Source: Alphaproteobacteria bacterium (GTDB lineage: Bacteria > Pseudomonadota > Alphaproteobacteria > UBA6615). From it: DNA of 64,000 nucleotides. The position numbers and the translations under genes are program-made. Shown here piece after piece: positions 8,025 to 15,760 of this stretch (within the stretch, counting starts at the first letter, position 1; each line of letters opens with the position of its first letter). Location of the stretch: NCBI GenBank assembly GCA_002727315.1, contig PBWR01000006.1, forward strand, positions 124,001-188,000, read 5' to 3'. The notes under the pieces are model-generated. The model was given only the letters and a program-made list of their open reading frames with translations, did not search any database and was not told the origin of the DNA.

Positions 8025-8255
8025 TTGCGGACGACCCACTTGTCTGGCGACCGAATATCCCGGCAGGAAGCCCTTCGACATCGATTGAACGAGCTGCGCA
8101 GCGAGCATCGCGACCTGGACGATGTCATCGCCCGCATCCTCGATGAGAAGCCGTTCGATCAGCTTCAGATTCAGCGACTGAAGAAATGCAAGCTCGGTTT
8201 GAAAGACGAGATTCTGTCGATCGAGAGCCAGCTGCTGCCCGACATCATCGCGTGA
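8025..8255 (+). CDS. YdcH family protein (DUF465), second divergent copy
   Basis: The product is up to 76 residues with the DUF465 pattern: LNELRSEHRDLDDVIARIL, then FDQLQIQRLKKCKLGLKDEI. No ATG exists in the frame. TTG at 8025, a second TTG near 8038, or one just before LNELRSEH are possible starts, so the N-terminus is uncertain. It is divergent from the other DUF465 gene and 7 nt from the convergent end of the GGDEF gene. Confidence 0.65.
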   Translation: MRTTHLSGDRISRQEALRHRLNELRSEHRDLDDVIARILDEKPFDQLQIQRLKKCKLGLKDEILSIESQLLPDIIA

Positions 8256-8262
8256 GCGACGA

Positions 8263-9012
8263 TCAGCTTCCGTTGCTGGCGCGGCCCTGCTTGTTCTCGT
8301 ACATGGCCTCGTCGGCGCGCTGCGGAGCCTCGCCCGCATCCTTCTTGCCCGAGAAGGAATAGGCGCCGTACGACACGGACAAGGGCACGCTCGTACTCTC
8401 CCACTCGAACGGCGTGGCGGCAATCAGTGCCGACAGGGATACGGCATTTTCCGCCGCGGCCGCAACGTCGGCCTGGGCCAGAATCACCCCGACCTCGTCA
8501 CCGCCGAGACGACTGACAATATCGGATTCACGGATATTCTCGGCCAGGAGTTCGGCGATCTGGCGCAACGCAGCGTCACCAGCCGCATGACCAAAGCGGT
8601 CGTTGATTTCCTTGAACCCGTTGATGTCGAAATACAGAACGCTGAAATTCGCGCCATAACGCTCGGCATATGCAACCACGCGGCTCATTTCGCGGACGAA
8701 GGCGCGCCGGTTCGCCACGGGTACGAGCGTATCCTCATCGGCGGGCTTCTCGAGATAGGTAATCCGGTGCCGCGCCTAGCTCAGTTCCTCGCGCATACGC
8801 TGCACTTCGTTCATCAGCATATCGAGGGCCTGGCGCACTTTCGGCGTGAGATCGGCCTCTGTCAGTCCTGCGATCGTCGCCACATCGGCCGCCGCGCGCG
8901 CCGGAGCCGTCGTATCGGCGCCCGTCGCGCCATAGGCCTGGCTCGCCTGTTGGGCAGAACGAACCGGGCTGGCCACGCTCTTGCGCTGGGGCCGTGTACG
9001 TTCAATCTTCAT
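8263..9012 (-). pseudogene. GGDEF-domain protein (diguanylate cyclase type) interrupted by an in-frame amber codon
   Basis: Two open segments lie in the same frame, separated only by TAG at 8778-8776. The first, from ATG 9012, gives 78 residues: a basic, Ala-rich tail, then a helix (LTPKVRQALDMLMNEVQRM). Reading through the TAG continues ARHRITYLEK, then DTLVPVANRRAF, the start of a GGDEF domain. Further on are an RESD inhibitory site and, five residues later, RLGGDEV. The active loop ends in Val instead of Phe. The helix continues smoothly across the stop, so the codon was probably CAG (Gln). A 151-residue product from GTG 8718 is possible but would lack the beginning of the domain. Either a recent nonsense mutation, a sequencing error, or read-through. 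Confidence 0.75.
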
Positions 9013-9150
9013 TAAAACCCGGCAGAGTGGACTCAAATATCCGGCAAGCGATTGGATTGCCTCTGAAAATACGCCTCCTCAACCTATTCCGGAAGTGGTT
9101 AACAAATGTTTGCGGATGGCGGGAAATCGGCAGAACCACCATTGCTGCGC

Positions 9151-9178
9151 TTGCCAGACCCCGCCGCACTCCTATAAT
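9151..9178 (+). promoter_or_regulatory. Sigma-70-like promoter of purEK
   Basis: TTGCCA (9151-9156) and a perfect TATAAT (9173-9178) are separated by 16 nt, 40 nt before the purE start codon. I saw no purine riboswitch fold in the 205-nt gap 9013-9217. Confidence 0.65.
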
Positions 9179-9217
9179 CCCCGCTTTTCCGGGCCAGACG
9201 GCCCCAAGGAGAAGCAC

Positions 9218-9712
9218 ATGGCCGACACGCCTGCGGTCGGAATCATCATGGGAAGCCAGTCAGACTGGGAAACCATGCAGCACGCCGCGGAAACACTTGA
9301 TTCTCTGGGAGTTGCCCACGAGGTCAAGATCGTCTCCGCGCACCGCACCCCCGACCGGATGTCGGCCTATGCCAAACAGGCGCGCGAGCGGGGTCTGAAG
9401 GTGATCATCGCGGGCGCGGGCGGTGCCGCCCACCTGCCCGGCATGACCGCTTCCATGACCAGCCTGCCGGTATTCGGCGTTCCGGTGGAAAGCAAGGCGC
9501 TATCCGGCATGGACAGCCTGCTGTCGATCGTCCAGATGCCGGCGGGAATCCCTGTCGGTACGCTGGCCATCGGACGTGCGGGTGCAGTGAATGCCGCATT
9601 GCTCGCGGCATCGGTCGTCGCCCTTGGCGATCCCGGTGTTGCAGAGGCGCTCGATGCCTGGCGCGAGAACCAGACCGGTTCAGTGGCCGACGAACCCACA
9701 GACGCGTCCTGA
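9218..9712 (+). CDS. purE: N5-carboxyaminoimidazole ribonucleotide mutase, catalytic subunit
   Basis: The product is 164 residues, normal for class I PurE. It converts N5-CAIR to CAIR in de novo purine synthesis. Signatures: GSQSDWETM near the N-terminus, SAHRTPDRM near residue 45, and the phosphate-binding [12 protein letters not shown] near residue 75. The ATG at 9218 follows AAGGAGAAGCAC; the longer open frame upstream runs through the promoter and is not coding. purK begins 4 nt after the stop, so the two are cotranscribed and translationally linked. Confidence 0.96.
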   Translation: MADTPAVGIIMGSQSDWETMQHAAETLDSLGVAHEVKIVSAHRTPDRMSAYAKQARERGLKVIIAGAGGAAHLPGMTASMTSLPVFGVPVESKALSGMDSLLSIVQMPAGIPVGTLAIGRAGAVNAALLAASVVALGDPGVAEALDAWRENQTGSVADEPTDAS

Positions 9713-9716
9713 CGCC

Positions 9717-10826
9717 ATGAACGCGGGCAAGACGGGCAGCCTGATCCCGCCCGGTTCCACCATTGGTATTCTCGGCGTCGGCCAGCTTGGGCGCATGACG
9801 GCGCTGGCCGCGGCAAATCTCGGATATCAGTGTCACATTTTCTGCCAGAGCGCCGACGAACCAGCCGCCCAGGTGGCGGCCCAGACGACGCTTGCGCCGT
9901 TCGACGATACCGCGGCACTCGCGTCGTTCGCGGCACGCGTGGATGTGACCACCCTGGAATTCGAGAACGTGCCCATCGCCACGCTTGAGCATATCGCGGA
10001 ACAGGTCCCCGTCTTTCCGGCCCCGTCCGTGCAAGCGGTTGCCCAGAACCGGGTCCGCGAAAAATCCTTTGCCAACGAACTCGGGATCGCAACCGCACCG
10101 TTCCGGGCCGTGGCCGACAGCGACGCGCTGGCCCGGGCGATTGCCGAGATCGGCACACCGTCCGTGCTCAAGACGGTGCGGTTCGGCTATGACGGCAAGG
10201 GCCAGGTCGCGATCAACGCGGATACCGACCCGGCCGAGGCCTGGGCTGCCTGCGGTGCCGGTCCGCAGACCGATGGCGGCATCCTGGAAGGATTTGTCGA
10301 TTTCGCCTGCGAAATTTCGTTGATCGTCGCACGGAACGCCGGTGGCGAGACCGCGGCGTTCATCCCGGTGGAGAACCGTCATCGTAACCACATCCTCGAT
10401 GAAACCATTGCGCCGGCCGACATCCCGGACACCACCGCGCAGGCGGCGCAGGACATCGCGCTGAGACTGTGCGAGGGGCTCGAAGTGGTGGGCTTGCTCG
10501 CCGTCGAGATGTTCGTCACGGCCGACGGCGACGTTCTGGTCAACGAGGTCGCGCCCCGCCCGCACAATTCCGGTCACTGGACGATCGACGCTGGCCGGAC
10601 CAGCCAGTTCGAACAGCTGGTGCGGGCAATCTGCGGGCTGCCCCTGGGCGACCCCACACGACGCTGCGACGCGGTCATGAAGAATCTGATCGGCGACGAT
10701 GTGGATTCGTGGCGTACCCATCTGGACGACCCGGCGGCCCGGGTACATCTCTACGGCAAGACCGAAGTGCGGGCCGGCCGGAAGATGGGCCATATCACCC
10801 ACCTGGGTGCTCCTGTCACGGATTGA
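9717..10826 (+). CDS. purK: N5-carboxyaminoimidazole ribonucleotide synthase (ATPase subunit)
   Basis: The product is 369 residues of the ATP-grasp superfamily. It uses ATP and bicarbonate to make N5-CAIR from AIR, supplying PurE. Visible motifs: GVGQLGRM near residue 20, TLEFENVP near residue 80, ATP-grasp segments VLKTVRFGYDGKGQ near residue 150, and NEVAPRPHNSGHWT near residue 280. The ATG at 9717 is 4 nt past the purE stop. No other purine genes are adjacent. Confidence 0.96.
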   Translation: MNAGKTGSLIPPGSTIGILGVGQLGRMTALAAANLGYQCHIFCQSADEPAAQVAAQTTLAPFDDTAALASFAARVDVTTLEFENVPIATLEHIAEQVPVFPAPSVQAVAQNRVREKSFANELGIATAPFRAVADSDALARAIAEIGTPSVLKTVRFGYDGKGQVAINADTDPAEAWAACGAGPQTDGGILEGFVDFACEISLIVARNAGGETAAFIPVENRHRNHILDETIAPADIPDTTAQAAQDIALRLCEGLEVVGLLAVEMFVTADGDVLVNEVAPRPHNSGHWTIDAGRTSQFEQLVRAICGLPLGDPTRRCDAVMKNLIGDDVDSWRTHLDDPAARVHLYGKTEVRAGRKMGHITHLGAPVTD

Positions 10827-10884
10827 GGCGTCGCGCGGCGTGCCGGCACGAACCCTGTTCGTTCCGGAAGCGACCGCAATCTAA

Positions 10885-11412
10885 TCAGGCGGACCAAAGG
10901 TTTTCCTGGCGCCACGGTTGCGGCACCCAAAGCTTTCCCCTTGCCGGTACCGCCCGTTCGCCCAGACCAAGTGATTGCCATGCGGCACGCCATTCCGCGG
11001 GCAAGGGGTATGGCGGATCGACACCGTCATCCGCTGCGAACTCGAAGCGCCCGTAATATCCCGGATCGCCCAGGACGTAGACCCAGTCTACACCCACCTC
11101 TTCCATTCGTCGGCAGCCTTCACCAACGATCGCGCTTCCGACATCTTGTCCCTGCCAACCCGGCAAGACCGCCAGCGGTGCCAGCAATGCAACCGCACCG
11201 GCTCCATCGGCGACGGTGCATATAGTGAAGACGACATGTCCGACGACGGCGTCATCCGATACAGCGACCAGCGACAAAACGCCCCGCGTCTCCCGGAGCA
11301 GTTCGCGCACAACCGGCAGCAGATCCTCATCGGGAAAAGCAGCAAGATAGATATGCTCTATCGAGGGAGTGTCGCCCAGCCCGCGTTCGCGCACCTGAAT
11401 CGCACGATCCAT
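10885..11412 (-). CDS. GNAT family N-acetyltransferase (YhbS-like)
   Basis: The product is 175 residues. The acetyl-CoA-binding region has the typical beta-bulge and P-loop variant LAVLPGWQGQDVGSAIV near residue 85, preceded by the beta-hairpin VVGHVVFTIC. The later segment VYVLGDPGYYGRFEF matches the YhbS-like subgroup. It starts 3 nt after the coq9 stop, so it is the third gene of the def - coq9 - GNAT operon. The acceptor substrate is unknown. Confidence 0.85.
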   Translation of the reverse strand: MDRAIQVRERGLGDTPSIEHIYLAAFPDEDLLPVVRELLRETRGVLSLVAVSDDAVVGHVVFTICTVADGAGAVALLAPLAVLPGWQGQDVGSAIVGEGCRRMEEVGVDWVYVLGDPGYYGRFEFAADDGVDPPYPLPAEWRAAWQSLGLGERAVPARGKLWVPQPWRQENLWSA

Positions 11413-11415
11413 GCC

Positions 11416-12090
11416 CTAGCCGACGCGGCCTTCACGCAAGCGCTCCGAGACCATGCGCGCGAAGCGTCTGGAGTTCGGGAACAACTGGCCGGCCTGCTGC
11501 AGTTTCTGGCGACGTGCAGGAATGCGCATCACGCCGGCAATCCGGCGATCGAGAAACCGCCATGTCTCCGTGCTGTCGTCCGATTCATCATCGAGCCAGA
11601 ACAGGAGCGTCGAGGAATACACCCCGGCGAGCGTCAGGCGTTTCGTATAGAAATTGAAATCCGTCGAGCGGTCGCCCGCCGCATGCCAAAGCTCGTCGAC
11701 GGTGCGGTACAGGCACTGCATGCCCAGGCCCGCATGTTGCGGTTGCGCCAGATGGGTCAGGGCCCGGCGGACACTTTCGCGATCACCCGCCAGCGCCTCG
11801 ATGCGTGCGCGCACGAGATAGGCAATGCGCTCGCGAAACTTCATCCCATCGCCATCGCGTGCGGCATAGGCAGCCACGGCAGCCCGGTCGACCTCATCGC
11901 TCCAGAACGCGATGACCTCTGCAGCCCCGCCCGGAAACGCCAATCGCGCGACCGCCGGATCGAGATCCGCATCGGCAGCTGCCCGGCGCAGGGTCCGGTC
12001 CGACCAGCCGTCGAACGGAACATGGGGCAACATGGCCGCGAGAATGGCGCGTCGCCGCTCCAGCCGGCTGGAGTCGGCCGCGTCAGTCAT
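11416..12090 (-). CDS. COQ9 family protein, ubiquinone biosynthesis
   Basis: The product is 224 residues. In the known family, COQ9 is a TetR-like-fold lipid-binding protein that presents ubiquinone precursors to the COQ7 hydroxylase. The N-terminus RRAILAAMLPHVPFDGWSDRTLRRAA and the middle VIAFWSDEVDRA are characteristic. The ATG at 12090 overlaps the end of def by 8 nt, indicating cotranslation. Its presence fits an aerobic, ubiquinone-using alphaproteobacterium. Confidence 0.88.
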   Translation of the reverse strand: MTDAADSSRLERRRAILAAMLPHVPFDGWSDRTLRRAAADADLDPAVARLAFPGGAAEVIAFWSDEVDRAAVAAYAARDGDGMKFRERIAYLVRARIEALAGDRESVRRALTHLAQPQHAGLGMQCLYRTVDELWHAAGDRSTDFNFYTKRLTLAGVYSSTLLFWLDDESDDSTETWRFLDRRIAGVMRIPARRQKLQQAGQLFPNSRRFARMVSERLREGRVG

Positions 12091-12637
12091 CGGCCGCCTC
12101 GTCGTGGCAGCGGCTCAACTCGTCGACGAAGCCGAACTGGCCCATATCCTCGACCCGCATCGGGTACAGGATGCCGTCGAGATGATCGCATTCATGCTGG
12201 ATGACGCGCGCATGGAAACCTTCTGCATCGCGCACGACCTCCTCGCCGTCCGTGGTGTGATACGTCACCCGAACCTGGCTGTGGCGGCGCACCGGACCGG
12301 CCATTCCGGGAACTGACAGGCAGGCCTCGAACCCAACGTTCGTCTCGTCCCCAACGGGTTCGACCACCGGGTTCACCATCACCGTCAGGGGCACACCACC
12401 GGCACCGTCCGGATCGCCCTCCTCGGTGCCGGCGCGCTCATCCTCGACCTTGTAGACGACAATGCGCCAGGGCATGTGGACCTGCGGCGCCGCCAGGCCG
12501 GTGCCGTCGGCATCCTCCATTGTCTCGATCATCGCATCCACGAGACGCGAGACCTCGGGGGCCGTGGGGTCCGGTACATCCGCTGCCCGCTCACGCAGGA
12601 TCGGATGGCCCATCCGGGCTATCTTGAGTATCGCCAT
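12083..12637 (-). CDS. def: Peptide deformylase
   Basis: The product is 184 residues. It removes the N-formyl group from new proteins and is a metal enzyme. All three motifs are present: GTGLAAPQ near residue 45, EACLS with the metal-ligand Cys near residue 105, and QHECDHLDG with HExxH near residue 148. The second motif is EACLS rather than the common EGCLS, a variant seen in some deformylases, so activity is likely but the subclass is uncertain. The ATG at 12637 begins MAILKIARMGHP, the usual N-terminus; the frame further upstream is non-family. Confidence 0.9.
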   Translation of the reverse strand: MAILKIARMGHPILRERAADVPDPTAPEVSRLVDAMIETMEDADGTGLAAPQVHMPWRIVVYKVEDERAGTEEGDPDGAGGVPLTVMVNPVVEPVGDETNVGFEACLSVPGMAGPVRRHSQVRVTYHTTDGEEVVRDAEGFHARVIQHECDHLDGILYPMRVEDMGQFGFVDELSRCHDEAADD

Positions 12638-12742
12638 AACGTGAATATGCGTTCGCGGCACCGCCGCGTAAAGAGAGGGGTCGCCCGCGCCATCCCCTTG
12701 GCGCTATCTTGAATATCTTCAATTCGACGCGGGAGCGTTCCC

Positions 12743-13588
12743 TTGGCTGCAATCACCTTCATCGACGGCGACTGGCACGATGGCAACGTGCCCGTCATCG
12801 GTGCCACCTCCCACGCCATCTGGCTTGGCTCGATCGCCTTTGACGGCGCACGTGCATTCGAAGGCGTGACACCCGATCTCAACCGGCACTGCCAGCGGGC
12901 GGTCAATTCCGCCACTGCGATGCACCTGAATTCCCCCCTGTCGGCCGAGGAGATTGAAGCGGTGGCCCGCGACGGCATCGCCCGGTTCCCGGACGGCGCC
13001 GAGCTCTACATCCGGCCGATGCTGTATGCCGACGCCGGAATAAGCTTGCTGGCACCGGACCCCGGAAGCACCCGCTTCGTGCTGACGGTGTTCGAGGCGC
13101 CGATGCCGACCGGCGAGGGTTTCACCTGTTGCCTCAGCCCCTATCGCCGTCCGGGGCCCGAGACCGCGCCGACCGACGCCAAGGCGTCGTGCCACTACCC
13201 GAATTCCTCGCGCGCCATCATCGATGCTCGCGACCGCGGCTTCCAGAACCCTGTGATGCGCGACGGGTTTGGACATGTGGCCGAGTTCGCAACGGCGAAT
13301 ATCTGGATCGTGAAGGACGGGGTCGCCATCACACCCGTGCCCAATGGATCGTTCCTCAACGGGATCACCCGACAGCGGCTGATCGGCTTGATGCGCGACG
13401 ACGGGATCGAGGTCGAGGAGCGCACGGTCGAGGTCGGCGAGCTCGACGGTGCCGACGAAATCTTCAACTCGGGCAACTACGGCAAGGTGCAGCCGGTCAC
13501 CCAGTATGAGGACCGGCAGCTGCAGGCCGGCCCGATCTATCGGCGGGCACGTGAACTATATTGGGATTTCGCCCATTCGCGCCGCTAG
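12743..13588 (+). CDS. Class IV aminotransferase, branched-chain amino acid aminotransferase type
   Basis: The product is 281 residues of fold-type IV PLP enzymes. The candidate Schiff-base lysine lies in [12 protein letters not shown] near residue 153, and the cofactor-contacting Glu in [11 protein letters not shown] near residue 180. The C-terminal part ([13 protein letters not shown]) resembles IlvE-like proteins of alphaproteobacteria, which interconvert branched-chain amino and 2-oxo acids. A D-amino acid transaminase or aminodeoxychorismate lyase role cannot be excluded. The start is TTG at 12743, with GGGAGCG 5 nt upstream. Its TAG stop shares CTAG (13585-13588) with the convergent lysK. 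Confidence 0.8.
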   Translation: MAAITFIDGDWHDGNVPVIGATSHAIWLGSIAFDGARAFEGVTPDLNRHCQRAVNSATAMHLNSPLSAEEIEAVARDGIARFPDGAELYIRPMLYADAGISLLAPDPGSTRFVLTVFEAPMPTGEGFTCCLSPYRRPGPETAPTDAKASCHYPNSSRAIIDARDRGFQNPVMRDGFGHVAEFATANIWIVKDGVAITPVPNGSFLNGITRQRLIGLMRDDGIEVEERTVEVGELDGADEIFNSGNYGKVQPVTQYEDRQLQAGPIYRRARELYWDFAHSRR

Positions 13589-15186
13589 GCGGCGCTGAGA
13601 TCCTCGCCGGCAAGGGCGCGGCGCAGCAGGGTCACGGTCTCATCACGCCCATACAGGGCGGCAAAGGACCCGAAACGCGGACCCTGGCTCTGTCCGAACA
13701 GGACCTCGTACAGCGCCCGGAACCAGTCGCGAAGGGGCTCGAACTCGTGCTCCTTGCCGACCGCATAGACCTCGTTCTGCAGGGCTTCCGCGTCCGCGCC
13801 CTCGGGCATGGCAGCAAACCGGTCCGCCAGATCCGTAAGGGCGGCGTGTTCGCGCGCGTCGGGCGCGCGATACTGTTTCGTCGGCTTCACGAAGTCAGTG
13901 TAATAGGCGATCGCGTGGCCAACCAGCCGGTCGAGCATGGGATTGTTCTCCGGCGTCGCGCCAGCGGCGTAGCGGGCGATGAAGCCCCAGAGAACTTGCG
14001 GATCATCTGAGTTCGCCGCGGCGACCAGATTCAGAAGCAGACCGAAGGAGAGATCGGAACTCGACGGCGGCACATCGCCGGAATGGATGTGCCAGGCCGG
14101 GTTCTCCAGCTGTTGGGCCGGTTCCTGCTCGGGAAGCTTCGAGACGTGGGTGAGGTATTCGTCGACGGACTTCGGAATGACATCGAAATAGAGGCGCTTG
14201 GCCGTCTTGGGCTTCCCATACATGAACTGCGACAGACTCTCGGCCGGCCCGTAGGTCAGCCACTCTTCGAGGGTCAGTCCGTTGCCGATCGTCTTCGAGA
14301 TTTTCTGGCCGTGTTCATCGAGGAACAGCTCATAGGTCAGCCCGACCGGCGGCTGTGCACCGAGGATGCGGGCGATCTTGCTCGAAAGGTTCACGGAATC
14401 GATCAAATCCTTGCCCGACATCTCATAGTCGACCTCGAGCGCGACCCAACGCATCGCCCAATCGGCCTTCCACTGAAGCTTGCAGTGCCCGCCGGTCACC
14501 GGTGTTTCGACCGCTTCGTCCGTTTCGGGGTCGCGATAGACAACCGTGCCGGCATCGGGATCGATCTTCTCCATCGGTACCTGCAGGACGACGCCCGTGC
14601 GCGGGCAGACCGGTAGGAAGGGGCTGTAGGTCGCCTGACGTTCCTTACCGAGGGTCGGCAGGATCACCGCCATCACCTCGTCGTAATGCGCGAGCATCCG
14701 GCGCAGGGTCCCGTCGAACCGGCCCGATCTGTAGCACTCGGTCGAGCTCAGGAACTCGTATTCGAAGCCGAACGCATCGAGAAACGCCTGCAGGCGCGCA
14801 TTGTTGTGGCCCCCGAAGCTCTCATGGGTGCCGAACGGGTCAGGGACGGCGGTCAGCGGCTTGCCCAGATGTTCTGCCAGCATCTCCTGCTCGGGCACGT
14901 TCGTGGGCACCTTGCGCAGCCCGTCCATATCGTCGGAGAAGGCGATCAGGCGGGTGGGAATATCCGACATCGTCGCAAAGGCGTGGCGCACCATTGTCGT
15001 GCGCGCCACCTCGCCGAACGTGCCGATGTGGGGCAGGCCCGAGGGGCCGTAGCCGGTCTCGAAAAGGACATGACCCTTCTCCGGCGTCCGGTCGGAATTC
15101 GTCCCGCCCAGGCGATCGACGATCGCGCGCGCTTCCTGGAACGGCCAGGCCTTCGCAGCCAGAAGTGTATCGTGATCGATCGCCAT
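13585..15186 (-). CDS. lysK: Lysyl-tRNA synthetase, class I
   Basis: The product is 533 residues of the class I LysRS found in archaea and many alphaproteobacteria, unrelated to the class II LysS. The HIGH-type signature is [15 protein letters not shown] near residue 45 and the KMSKS counterpart is KISKTIGNG near residue 270. The ATG at 15186 begins [16 protein letters not shown]. It is convergent with the aminotransferase, and the two share overlapping stop codons. Confidence 0.94.
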   Translation of the reverse strand: MAIDHDTLLAAKAWPFQEARAIVDRLGGTNSDRTPEKGHVLFETGYGPSGLPHIGTFGEVARTTMVRHAFATMSDIPTRLIAFSDDMDGLRKVPTNVPEQEMLAEHLGKPLTAVPDPFGTHESFGGHNNARLQAFLDAFGFEYEFLSSTECYRSGRFDGTLRRMLAHYDEVMAVILPTLGKERQATYSPFLPVCPRTGVVLQVPMEKIDPDAGTVVYRDPETDEAVETPVTGGHCKLQWKADWAMRWVALEVDYEMSGKDLIDSVNLSSKIARILGAQPPVGLTYELFLDEHGQKISKTIGNGLTLEEWLTYGPAESLSQFMYGKPKTAKRLYFDVIPKSVDEYLTHVSKLPEQEPAQQLENPAWHIHSGDVPPSSSDLSFGLLLNLVAAANSDDPQVLWGFIARYAAGATPENNPMLDRLVGHAIAYYTDFVKPTKQYRAPDAREHAALTDLADRFAAMPEGADAEALQNEVYAVGKEHEFEPLRDWFRALYEVLFGQSQGPRFGSFAALYGRDETVTLLRRALAGEDLSAA

Positions 15187-15333
15187 TTGCGCCGTTGGTG
15201 TCCGCCGGTTTCGTGTGACGGCGGAAATTAGGCGCGGGCAGGAATCAGGTCAACAGCAGCGGGTATCCACGCCCGCCGCGGCCAACCCGACATCCTCCTC
15301 CGAACCGGGTCCGGACACAGCAACAGGCCGCGT
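15187..15333. other. Intergenic stretch with no recognised feature
   Basis: Between the lysK start and the small split ORF I see no promoter of clear quality, hairpin terminator or RNA. Together with 15583-15760 it makes a 574-nt region holding only the doubtful small split ORF. The part 15583-15760 contains a weak imperfect hairpin (TCTCT/AGAGA) near 15714-15732 just before the helicase gene. Confidence 0.5.
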
Positions 15334-15582
15334 TCAAACCTCTATATCGAATCGCTCTGCCTGGCCGTCCGGGGGTTCGGGCGAACCCGGCACGGGCAAA
15401 TGCGGCTCCTCGACCGGTTGGACCGGGCGAACAGCTTGCGGCGGCGCGACAGATCAACCGCCAGCTTGGCCGCCGGAATCGCTGCTTGCCTCGCTCGCCG
15501 CGGGGACCGGCGCAGCCGTACCGCCGACGCGCGCCGGTTCGCGCACGAGAGTCGATACCTGACTCGCAGAACTCAGATCCAT
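15334..15582 (-). pseudogene. Possible small Pro/Ala-rich protein split by an in-frame TGA
   Basis: From ATG 15582 the frame codes 42 residues (MDLSSASQVSTLV, then Ala/Ser/Gly-rich) and ends at TGA (15456-15454). In the same frame a further 39 residues follow (SVAPPQAVRPVQPVEEP to FDIEV) before a TGA at 15336-15334. The second part is Pro/Val/Glu-rich, like a natural disordered tail, and does not look like a random shadow frame. I do not recognise the family. Either a real 42-residue protein, a broken 82-residue one, or noise. Confidence 0.3.
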
Positions 15583-15760
15583 GTTCGTTGCTCCATCCTG
15601 GGCAAACACCTACCGCGATACTCGCGCACCACGAGAGACACGGCATTATCTGGTGCGGGGGCTTGCCGGGTCATCCTGTTTCAAAGGTGATACGCCGGGA
15701 ATACCGGCAGAATTCTCTGAAACCTTTAGAGATTCGGGGCGAGCCCGCTAAGGTCATCCG

